Source of the DNA: WGMK01 sp046047315
Lineage (GTDB): Bacteria; Hydrogenedentota; Hydrogenedentia; Hydrogenedentales; JAEUWI01
Assembly (NCBI GenBank): GCA_046047315.1
Contig: JBJOID010000310.1
Coordinates: forward strand, 1-26,304
Direction of reading: 5' to 3'
Length of the DNA stretch: 26,304 bases
Shown here one piece after another: positions 16,297-23,690 of this stretch. The position numbers and the translations under genes were made by a program. The notes under the pieces are model-generated. The model had not been told where the DNA came from, did no database searches, and saw nothing but the letters and a program-made list of their open reading frames with translations. Numbering within the stretch: position 1 is the first letter of the stretch; every line of letters begins with the position of its first letter.

Positions 16297-17408
16297 ACGC
16301 GTGCTTTCACGGATTTTATCGTGGTAAGCGCGTCTTAGTCACGGGCCACACAGGATTCAAAGGCTCCTGGCTGAGCGAGTGGCTGATCAAGCTGGGCGCA
16401 AAGGTCACTGGAGTGGCTTTGAGCCCTCCCACCAACCCAGCCCTTTTCGATCAGCTGGGATTGGCTACGCGAATGGATCATCGCGTGATGGATATACGCG
16501 ATGCCCAAGCCATCGCGACCACCATTGCAGAGATCCAGCCTGAGGTCGTATTGCATCTCGCTGCTCAGCCTTTGGTACGGCTCTCGTATCAAATTCCTTT
16601 GGAGACTTACGCGACAAATGTGATGGGGACGGCGCATATTCTCGATGCCCTGCGCGCGCTGAAAAAGCCCTGTGCGGCTGTGATGGTCACCACAGACAAA
16701 TGCTATGAGAATCATGAATGGTTGCACGGCTACCGCGAGGAGGACTCCATGGGCGGGCACGACCCCTACAGCTCATCCAAAGGCATGGCCGAGTTGTTGA
16801 TCGCCGCCTACCGCCGCTCCTATTTTTCGTCACCAGATTCACCCGTTCGCATCGCTTCAGCACGGGCAGGCAACGTCATCGGTGGGGGTGACTGGGCAAT
16901 GGATCGCATAGTGCCGGATTGCATGCGCAATCTAGCCAGCGGTGAAGCAGTACCTGTGAGAAATCGCACGGCGACCCGACCGTGGCAGCACGTATTGGAG
17001 CCTCTGAGCGGTTACCTTTGGCTGGCCGCCCAGCTTGCTGACAAAGGTGCCGAGAAAGCAGCCTTGGCAGGAGGGTTTAACTTCGGTCCCGAACTGACCT
17101 CAAATCAAACCGTCGCAACATTCGTAGAGGAAGTTTTGCGACACTGGCCAGGCACTTGGGTAGATCGCAGCGATCCCAAGGCTCCCCACGAGGCAGGCAA
17201 ATTGAACCTCTCTACCGATAAAGCCTTTCACCTGCTGGACTGGCGGCCCGTGTGGAACTTCCAAACCACGCTGCAGCTGACCACGGAATGGTATCGTAAA
17301 GTACACTTTAAGGAATCCACGCCCTGCCAATTGACGCAGGAGCACATAGCGCGCTACGAAACGAATGCAGTTTCCCAGCGCCTGGTCTGGAGCCAGCCCC
17401 TTAACTGA
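16290..17408 (+). CDS. rfbG: CDP-glucose 4,6-dehydratase
   Basis: A 372-residue short-chain dehydrogenase-type enzyme that turns CDP-glucose into CDP-4-keto-6-deoxyglucose. The NAD-binding GHTGFKGSWLSEWL is the RfbG-specific version of the motif. TTDKCYENHEW with Thr134-Asp135-Lys136 and the DPYSSSKGMAE block, with Tyr160xxxLys164, are the active site. RAGNVIGGGDW and TRPWQHVLEPLSGY follow in the usual order. The ATG at 16290 has a good GGAGG five bases upstream and lies inside the end of rfbF. The next gene begins about 22 bases downstream, if its GTG start is right. Confidence 0.96.
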   Translation: MVNACFHGFYRGKRVLVTGHTGFKGSWLSEWLIKLGAKVTGVALSPPTNPALFDQLGLATRMDHRVMDIRDAQAIATTIAEIQPEVVLHLAAQPLVRLSYQIPLETYATNVMGTAHILDALRALKKPCAAVMVTTDKCYENHEWLHGYREEDSMGGHDPYSSSKGMAELLIAAYRRSYFSSPDSPVRIASARAGNVIGGGDWAMDRIVPDCMRNLASGEAVPVRNRTATRPWQHVLEPLSGYLWLAAQLADKGAEKAALAGGFNFGPELTSNQTVATFVEEVLRHWPGTWVDRSDPKAPHEAGKLNLSTDKAFHLLDWRPVWNFQTTLQLTTEWYRKVHFKESTPCQLTQEHIARYETNAVSQRLVWSQPLN

Positions 17409-17430
17409 AATCATCGCCAGTAACTTTCCC

Positions 17431-18921
17431 GTGAGCCAATCCGCATCCGAACTCAAGTCCCAGATCCTTCGCCTCACCCGCGAATACTCCGCTCTCGTCC
17501 ACCAGGCTCAACGGCCAGGACGCGAACAAAACGCCCAATTCAACCCCGGTGTAACCACTGTACCGTATGCCGGCCGTGTCTTTACGGCAGACGAAGTGGA
17601 AGCTGCAGTGGGAGCGACTCTTGATTTCTGGCTGACGCTGGGCCCCGAAGGAGCCGCCTTCGAGAGTGAGCTGGCGTCCTTCCTTGGGGTAAAGTATACG
17701 TTGCTGGTCAACTCAGGCTCCTCCGCCAACTTGGTCGCCTTTTCCACGCTTACCAGCCACAAGCTTCCGGCCGAGCGCCGCATCGTTCCCGGAGACGAAG
17801 TCATCACCGTTGCCGCCGGGTTTCCTACCACCGTCGCGCCTATCGTACAGCTTGGAGCGGTGCCTGTGTTCATCGACAATGACCCAGCCACGGGGAATCT
17901 GCGCCCCGAATTCTTGGAGGCTGCCTACGTCCCCGGTCGCACCAAAGCGGTGATGGTCGCACACGCCTTGGGCAACCCATTCGATATCGGGGCGGTGCTT
18001 CAATTCTGCCGCAAGCACGAGCTCTGGCTCATCGAGGATAACTGCGACGCCCTCGGCTGCACCTATAGCATGCCCAAGACAGTCGCGCACTCGCTGGGGT
18101 TCACCACCAACTCCCCGGGAATTCCTGACGATGGGGTTTCGGTTACGAGGTACACAGGCACGTGGGGAGACATATCAACCCAGTCATTTTATCCGCCGCA
18201 CCATCTCACGATGGGTGAAGGTGGCTCAGTGAACATCGTCTCCCGCCCTCCACTAAAAACCTACGCGGAAAGCTTCCGTGACTGGGGACGCGATTGCTGG
18301 TGCGCCTCCGGTGTCGATAACACGTGCAACAAGCGCTTCGGCTGGCAGCTGGGCGAGCTCCCGCAAGGCTACGATCACAAATACATATACAGTCACCTCG
18401 GCTTTAACTTAAAGCCTTTGGATCCGCAGGCAGCCATCGGCAGGCAGCAACTCAAGAAGCTCCCTGCGTTCGTGCAGGACCGAAAGGATAACTGGGAATA
18501 CCTTCGCCGAGGCTTGGCTGACTTGAACCAGTTCTTCGAGTTTTCCCTGCCCACACATGCGACTCAATGGAGCCCGGATGGCTTCACATGGGATAACTCC
18601 GGCTGCAGGACTGACTGCTCGTGGTTCGGTTTCATGATCCGGATCAAACCCGAGGCTCCCTTCAAGCACACGGATCTAGCCCGGCACCTAGAGAGCAAGA
18701 AAATCGGCAACCGCATGCTGTTCGGTGGCAATCTGGTCCGCCAGCCCGTGTTTGTGCAGCTCAAGCGCGACCGCCCTTCCGCAATGCGTATAGTCGGCGA
18801 TCTCTCGGGTGCCGATCAAATCATGCATAGCGCGATCTTCCTCGGCACTTATCCCGGCCTGACCCGTGCCATGCTCGACTACGAGATCGATGTGATCCGG
18901 AAATTCGTCCTCACGCGATGA
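17431..18921 (+). CDS. rfbH: CDP-4-keto-6-deoxyglucose 3-dehydrase (E1)
   Basis: A 496-residue PMP- and iron-sulfur-dependent dehydrase of the DegT fold that removes the C-3 hydroxyl. The usual PLP lysine is replaced by histidine (His257 in SFYPPHHLTMGEGG), as in known E1 enzymes. Cys289, Cys291 and Cys299 form the CxCx7C pattern of the [2Fe-2S] site; Cys210 is a candidate fourth ligand. GTG 17431 is chosen because the protein then starts SQSASELKSQI, as family members do; ATG 17365 in the same frame would overlap rfbG by 44 bases. It overlaps the next gene by ATGA. The partner reductase E3 (RfbI/AscD type) is not seen in the window. Confidence 0.95.
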   Translation: MSQSASELKSQILRLTREYSALVHQAQRPGREQNAQFNPGVTTVPYAGRVFTADEVEAAVGATLDFWLTLGPEGAAFESELASFLGVKYTLLVNSGSSANLVAFSTLTSHKLPAERRIVPGDEVITVAAGFPTTVAPIVQLGAVPVFIDNDPATGNLRPEFLEAAYVPGRTKAVMVAHALGNPFDIGAVLQFCRKHELWLIEDNCDALGCTYSMPKTVAHSLGFTTNSPGIPDDGVSVTRYTGTWGDISTQSFYPPHHLTMGEGGSVNIVSRPPLKTYAESFRDWGRDCWCASGVDNTCNKRFGWQLGELPQGYDHKYIYSHLGFNLKPLDPQAAIGRQQLKKLPAFVQDRKDNWEYLRRGLADLNQFFEFSLPTHATQWSPDGFTWDNSGCRTDCSWFGFMIRIKPEAPFKHTDLARHLESKKIGNRMLFGGNLVRQPVFVQLKRDRPSAMRIVGDLSGADQIMHSAIFLGTYPGLTRAMLDYEIDVIRKFVLTR

Positions 18922-19484
18922 GCGCGCCGGAAAGCCGAATTCCCCATTTCGAGAAACCGCCGCTGGCAGGGCTGCGTCTTTTCCGCCCAAAGCTATTCCG
19001 AGACGAGCGGGGTGCTTTCGTGAAAACATTCCACGCACCCTCGTTCGAGGCCGAAGGCATCGTTTTCGACACACAAGAAGAATTCTACTCAACGTCCTCC
19101 GCAGGCGTGATCCGGGGCATGCATTTTCAAGTGCCGGATCGGGCCCACGCAAAATTAGTGACCTGCCTGCAAGGGCGCATCTTGGACGTTGTACTCGACT
19201 TACGCGTCAACAGCCCGACCTATGGGCAGCATTGGTCAGTCGTAATCGAATCAGCCGACCCCGCGGTACTCTACGTTCCCGTGGGCTTCGCACACGGCTT
19301 CCTCTCCCTGACCCAGAACGCGTTGGTTCACTACCGCTGCACGACTGCGCACAGCCCCGCACATGATCGCGGGATCCGCTGGGACAGTTTCGGCTTCGTA
19401 TGGCCCGAGGTGAACCCTGTCATCTCGGCCCGTGATCAAGCTTTTCCCCCACTGGCTGGATTCGTCTCAACCTTCAGCACATGA
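18918..19484 (+). CDS. rfbC: RmlC-like sugar-nucleotide 3,5- or 5-epimerase
   Basis: A 188-residue cupin of the dTDP-4-dehydrorhamnose 3,5-epimerase family. RDERGAFVKTFH, the catalytic-His loop SSAGVIRGMHFQ, the strand GRILDVVLDLRVNSPTYGQ and VPVGFAHGFLSL are all present. No RmlA, RmlB or RmlD accompanies it; instead it follows rfbFGH. It may therefore be a CDP-sugar epimerase like AscE of CDP-ascarylose synthesis rather than a rhamnose enzyme. The symbol names the family and not the proven substrate. It overlaps both neighbours by ATGA. Confidence 0.88.
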   Translation: MSAPESRIPHFEKPPLAGLRLFRPKLFRDERGAFVKTFHAPSFEAEGIVFDTQEEFYSTSSAGVIRGMHFQVPDRAHAKLVTCLQGRILDVVLDLRVNSPTYGQHWSVVIESADPAVLYVPVGFAHGFLSLTQNALVHYRCTTAHSPAHDRGIRWDSFGFVWPEVNPVISARDQAFPPLAGFVSTFST

Positions 19485-20308
19485 GAGTTTTAGTCACAGG
19501 CGGAACCGGCTTTGTTGGGAGCCACTTCTTGAATCAAGCCACGGCTGCTGGCTACGAGATCGTCGCTCTACGCAGGCCCGGCGCTCGCCCTCGGATTCCT
19601 CTGGCAAAAGAACCCAAGTGGCTCGAGCGCCCTCTTGATGAGCTAAGCGAGCAAGATTTCGCGGAAGTAAAAGCTGTCGTCCACCTGGCCGCACACTCGG
19701 CGAATGTGCCGTATGACACACTCGAAAACTGCCTGCGTTGGAATGTGCTCGCCCCGCTTCGAATGTCACAGGTCGCCCATGCCGCCGGTGTGCAGCGATT
19801 CATCGTCGCCGGATCATGCTTTGAATACGGCCGGTCAGCGGAACGCTACGAATTCGTCCCGACTGATGCACCTCTGGAACCTACCGCTTCCTACCCTACC
19901 TCGAAGGCGGCGGCTAGCGTGGCCTTTATCGGTTTCGCCCAAGAAAAAGCAGTCTGCCTTTCCGTTCTGCGGATTTTCCAAGTCTACGGCCCAGGCGAAC
20001 TCGAATCAAGATTCTGGCCTTCCCTTAAAAGGACAGCGGAAGCAGGCGGAGATATGCCCATGTCTGCCGGTGAGCAGATTCGGGATTTCATCCACGTTGA
20101 GGAAGTAGCACGCCAATTTATAGAGGAGTTGTCGGCCAATGTACCAGCTGGAAAGCCGCTGATTCGCCATGTGGGCACCGGAAACCCCGTGACGCTTCGG
20201 GACTTTGCCGAGCACTGGTGGTCCGTATGGCAGGCCAAGGGTCGGCTGTTGATCGGGGCTGTTCCCTACCGAGGCGGTGAAGTCATGCGCTTAGTTCCCA
20301 AAATCTAA
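19481..20308 (+). CDS. NAD-dependent epimerase/dehydratase or 4-ketoreductase
   Basis: A 275-residue short-chain dehydrogenase. The nucleotide-binding loop is VTGGTGFVGSHF at residues 5-16. Catalytic residues are Ser112 in GSCFEYG and Tyr138xxxLys142 in SYPTSKAA. RIFQVYGPGE and the DFIHVEEVARQFIEEL block follow the family order. It ends slightly short compared with usual family members of about 300 residues. Following the E1 dehydrase and the RmlC-like epimerase, it is a good candidate for the final 4-keto reduction of the CDP-deoxysugar (AscF-, Abe- or Prt-like role). A 4-epimerase is an alternative. Confidence 0.87.
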   Translation: MRVLVTGGTGFVGSHFLNQATAAGYEIVALRRPGARPRIPLAKEPKWLERPLDELSEQDFAEVKAVVHLAAHSANVPYDTLENCLRWNVLAPLRMSQVAHAAGVQRFIVAGSCFEYGRSAERYEFVPTDAPLEPTASYPTSKAAASVAFIGFAQEKAVCLSVLRIFQVYGPGELESRFWPSLKRTAEAGGDMPMSAGEQIRDFIHVEEVARQFIEELSANVPAGKPLIRHVGTGNPVTLRDFAEHWWSVWQAKGRLLIGAVPYRGGEVMRLVPKI

Positions 20309-20339
20309 AGTTAACTCTCCGGTTGAGCTCATTGACTCT

Positions 20340-21926
20340 ATGAATCGTACATCTAGCGACCGCCCTTCTAGCCAGCACCGCTCCAAAAAGGGATGGATCT
20401 ACGCTACTGCCGCTGGGCTTCTTCTCTGCATCACCTTACTCCCGTGGCTGCGCGCGCATCTATTCTCACCCAATATCTGGTTCGATGAAAGCGGCCAGTA
20501 CTGGCTGTCGCTAGGCCTTCACCACTCTACACCGCCGCTCTCAACACCAGGCGGCTGGAATAAAATTGTCGAATACGGACGCGTAATGAATTCTGACCCA
20601 GGTACCTACACCCTGATGTTACGAGCATGGATCAACCTGTTCGGCTCAGACATCGCGACCCTTCGAACACTCTCCCTGATATTCTTTCTTCTAGGCCCAC
20701 TCGTAATCTGGCTCGCTGGCCGCCGCCTTAAAATCCCCCCTTCTGCGAGAGCACTTGCGGCGCTCGCTCCCTGCGGCTCCGTAATGTTTTTTCATTACGC
20801 TACAGAAATCCGGGCATACAGCATGGAGGCCCTGGCCGTGTGGTATTTCTTTTTTCTGGCTGCATGGACCGAACGTGAGGAACGCACCAGTCGGCTGGTA
20901 CTGCTCGGTACTATCGGAGCTCTCTTGGTCGGAGCCCGGTATTCAACTTATCTTTACGGTGCCGCCGCCTGCCTGGTCCTATGCATTCCATTAAGACCCG
21001 TCGGCCTTTTCTTCAAGCGCAGCTTGCTCGTGGCGGCTCCCGTCACAGCACTGGTCGCGGCGGGATTCATGATTTTTGGCCGCTATCAAGCGGGCGGCAC
21101 ACAGCGGGCGCCAGGCTACGTCGAACCCTTTTTGCTGCAGGGGAAGGATTCGAGTTTCATCCTTCAGCAGTTAAAGCAAAATTTCTTTGTAGCTGAAGCG
21201 TGGCCACTCACAGTCTTCCTTCTGCTGGCTCCGGCATACTTCATTCTTACACGAGCTGAACTCACGAGGTTCCGCACCTTCGTGATGCAGGCATGGCTGT
21301 TCGTGGTAATTGCTGTGCTCTTCGTGATAGGTGCATCAGTCATCGGAAAGCTGCCATGGGCAATCTACACGCGGTGGTCCATTGGCTACCAGGCACTGTC
21401 TGCGGCCTGCTTGGCTACCTTGATCATGATGACGGCCGCTTCAGGGCGCACGCTTGCCCCAGCCCGCCTCCAAAAGCCTATAGGGGCTGCCGCATTCTCT
21501 TTAGCCTTGGTGCTGTGGGGAGTGCATGTACACCACGTACAGAAGCAGCCCCGTCCTTACTATGAAACTGTAGGTTCTATGTTGGAACAACTAGCTCGCC
21601 GGAACGACAAGGCAGAACTGCGCTTCTGGGTAACCGGCCACGCCAGCGCTTCGATTAGGTATTTGTGCGAGGTCGGCCCCCTCAAGGGGGCATTCACCTA
21701 TCCGTCCAATTTCCATTTTGAGACGCCAAACGAGTTGAAAGACTCCACTGCAATTGCCGTCGACTCCGTAGATGTTGTGATACTCCACAACCAGTCGCTT
21801 CTACCTGCTTACCAAAGCCGCATTACGGGCTCCGACAAAAAGCCCCTATCGTCGACAATAGTTCTGCCGCCTCCGTCTGCGCTTATACTGCTAGAACCGC
21901 AGGAAATGGCTGCGACAGCGCCTTAA
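20340..21926 (+). CDS. GT-C-like polytopic membrane protein, putative glycosyltransferase
   Basis: A 528-residue membrane protein with about 10 hydrophobic segments and a soluble C-terminal part of about 120 residues. The first span (about 18-36) is followed by NIWFDESGQYW with Asp49-Glu50 at the position of the GT-C catalytic acid. MFFHYATEIRAYSMEALAVW near 160-180 is the TExRxY-type block common in this GT39/GT83-like group. It begins 31 bases after the CDP-sugar genes and is probably in the same transcript. It may transfer a polyprenyl-linked sugar onto the glycan on the outer face of the membrane. Confidence 0.8.
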   Translation: MNRTSSDRPSSQHRSKKGWIYATAAGLLLCITLLPWLRAHLFSPNIWFDESGQYWLSLGLHHSTPPLSTPGGWNKIVEYGRVMNSDPGTYTLMLRAWINLFGSDIATLRTLSLIFFLLGPLVIWLAGRRLKIPPSARALAALAPCGSVMFFHYATEIRAYSMEALAVWYFFFLAAWTEREERTSRLVLLGTIGALLVGARYSTYLYGAAACLVLCIPLRPVGLFFKRSLLVAAPVTALVAAGFMIFGRYQAGGTQRAPGYVEPFLLQGKDSSFILQQLKQNFFVAEAWPLTVFLLLAPAYFILTRAELTRFRTFVMQAWLFVVIAVLFVIGASVIGKLPWAIYTRWSIGYQALSAACLATLIMMTAASGRTLAPARLQKPIGAAAFSLALVLWGVHVHHVQKQPRPYYETVGSMLEQLARRNDKAELRFWVTGHASASIRYLCEVGPLKGAFTYPSNFHFETPNELKDSTAIAVDSVDVVILHNQSLLPAYQSRITGSDKKPLSSTIVLPPPSALILLEPQEMAATAP

Positions 21927-22032
21927 TTTTTCGAGAGAGGAAAAAGAGAGGCGAGAGGTAAGTGACCAATGGTGTCCCACTGGGGTTGCCCTGATTTGAC
22001 GGACAGTGGGCTGGTGATCAAACCCCAAGGAT

Positions 22033-22209
22033 TGACCTGCCCTCTTTGATTGGACACCGCGGATCTGAGATTTCGAACGGTTAAGCGGTCGGTTTTTGAT
22101 TGCCGCATGGCTCGGAGCCATGCGGACGAAAATGATTATAGTCGTGTCGCCATTGCTCAAGCTTTTCGCGGGCGTCTGCAATGCTGAGGAACACCTCTGA
22201 CTTGAGGCC
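22033..22209 (-). mobile_element. Remnant of IS3-family insertion sequence (end of transposase orfB plus terminal repeat)
   Basis: Read on the minus strand, bases 22209 to 22081 translate to the last 42 residues of an IS3-type DDE transposase, including FLSIADAREKLEQWRHDYN and FRPHGSEP, and stop with TAA. About 50 bases beyond the stop, the sequence beginning TGACCTGCCC at 22033 has the TG-starting form of an IS3-family end. The rest of the transposase, including its catalytic core, is absent: at about 22210 the sequence changes to glycosyltransferase coding sequence. A GGTGTCC at 21971-21977 is in inverse orientation to GGACACC at 22052-22058, and might be part of a second end. Confidence 0.8.
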
Positions 22210-22843
22210 GGTCAAGTTCATCCGACGCTGGCGGGAAGGCTATGCGGTCGTCTACGGCATCCGCGCCACCCGTCAGGAATCGTGGTTGATGCAGGGTGCC
22301 CGGCGCATCTTCTACCGACTGATCAATTTCCTCAGTCCCGAGCCGCTGCCCCTTGACGCCGGCGACTTCCGCCTGCTCGACCGGCGTGTAATCGATGAGT
22401 TGAAAAAACACCGGAATGCGCACCCCTACATCCGTGGCACCACGGCCACCATGGGCTTCCGCCAGTTCCCCCTGCCCTACGAACGCAACGCCCGCCGCTT
22501 CGGCGTGACCAAGTTTCCCTTCCGCCAGCTCCTCGACCTGGCGGTCGACGGCATTTTGAATCACTCGATCGTCCCACTCCGGATTGCGAGCATCGCCGCC
22601 GCTTTAGCCGGGGCTGGCACAGTGTTCCTGACCGCTGGCTACATCGTGGCCCGCTTTGTATTCGGTCAGGACTGGCCGCGCGGTTTTGCCACCACGACCA
22701 TCCTGTTGCTTTTCAGCATCTGCTTGAACGCCTTGTTCCTCGGCATTATCGGCGAATATCTTGGCCGGATCTATGTTCAGGTTAAGCAGCAACCTCTAGT
22801 CATCGTGGAGACAGCTATTAATTGCGAAATCCCACAAACTTGA
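22181..22843 (+). pseudogene. 5'-truncated polyprenyl-phosphate glycosyltransferase (GtrB-like)
   Basis: From about base 22211 the frame encodes the C-terminal two thirds of a GtrB-like family 2 enzyme. It aligns with the intact copy at 9762-10796 from the KWREGFQVVYG block onward: here RRWREGYAVVYGIRATRQ, then DAGDFRLLDRRVIDELK, FRQLLDLAVDGILNHS, two membrane spans, and GEYLGRIYVQV. About 115 N-terminal residues are gone, including the nucleotide-binding start and the DxD site. The ATG at 22181 lies in IS3 sequence, so a product would begin with about ten foreign residues. It is not expected to be catalytic. Confidence 0.85.
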
Positions 22844-22890
22844 CCCTCGCCCCAGTTGACCATGCTGAACAAAGGCGACTAGCCATGGCT

Positions 22891-23147
22891 TCAGGTCGAT
22901 ACGTTGTCAGTCATCTGCTCGGCGATCAAGGCGTCAATCTCTTCCCGGTGATCCTCGTAGTAGGCTAGACATTCGTAAAGCTGCGAACGTTTCACGTCAG
23001 GAAAACTGCGGCACAGGTCATCCACGGTCGCACCGTTGACGATCAGGCCCACGACATTATGCACGCCGATGCTGGAGCCCCGATGATGATGCGTCCGGCG
23101 CATACTCCGGTAATTTGTGTCAGGTAGCGATAGGAGGTGGCGGGCAT
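22891..23147 (-). pseudogene. DUF433 family gene (antitoxin-like) with a frameshift
   Basis: The minus strand encodes VHNVVGLIVNGATVDDLCRSF and QLYECLAYYEDHREEID, the core of DUF433 proteins, which often pair with DUF5615 toxins. The upstream part from ATG 23147 (MPATSYRYLTQITGVCAGRIIIG) is the normal N-terminal half but in another frame. The two frames join if one base is added to the four-G run (CCCC at 23078-23081 on the + strand), giving an 85-residue protein. The uncorrected frame from 23103 gives 70 residues. No DUF5615 partner is present downstream. It is either a decayed gene or a sequencing error in a homopolymer. Confidence 0.75.
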
Positions 23148-23294
23148 GGTGAACAACGTGACGAAGAAGTCGGTTTCTGCATTGCTGGTGAAGGAGAAGG
23201 TTCCGCCGTTTTTCATGGTTTCAATCGGGCGAGCTTCCTAGGCACCGGAGCTCCGCATTTTCGTGACACCGGCCCTTCCCGAATCATTGAGAAG

Positions 23295-23480
23295 CGGTTC
23301 GCTTTACACCTAAACCACAGCAGCGCAAACCGGCAAACATCCCTGCCGTCCGCCACGCGCCATATCATCGAGCAACAGAATCAGCCTGCCTGCCAGATGC
23401 AGCGCGTGGCCAGCGAATTTTCGCCAGGCACAGGCAGGTCATATTGCTCGATTTGGGTCTCGCCGGTCCGGCGGAATCCA
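23295..23480 (+). pseudogene. Decayed fragment of sulfotransferase, relative of the next gene
   Basis: The translation RFALHLNHSSANRQTSLPSA, then ATRHIIEQQNQPACQMQRVASE, aligns with RFDLHLNQSKAHRQTAVPPA and ATLRVIERRSQLACRMHRVARE of the intact sulfotransferase at 23.7 kb. After base about 23420 the match continues one frame over (IFARHRQVILLDLGLAGPAES against IFDWRWQTMLQDLGLKDPADS), so one base has been lost. The catalytic N-terminal part and the C-terminal domain are absent. It indicates a former second copy of the gene. Bases 23148-23294 and 23481-23690 hold nothing I can recognise. Confidence 0.8.
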
Positions 23481-23690
23481 AGCCGGACACAGACAGCCAG
23501 ACATGTGGAAACTCGTGGACGACCCACAGGAGGCCAGTTCCAATACCCCATGTAGCCGCTGATACCGTCACCGACCACCTCGCTGTCGGACACGCTCCAC
23601 GCCCAGCCCGCGGATCGGGAATCCCGGGCCAGGCGCCCCCAGACACGGCTTTTCGGCCCACGCCGGCCGGATTTTTCTCGGAGACGGCGC

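Noticed and set aside
18918..19484. Assignment to dTDP-rhamnose synthesis
   Set aside because: RmlA, RmlB and RmlD are absent, and the gene is locked by overlaps into the rfbFGH set.
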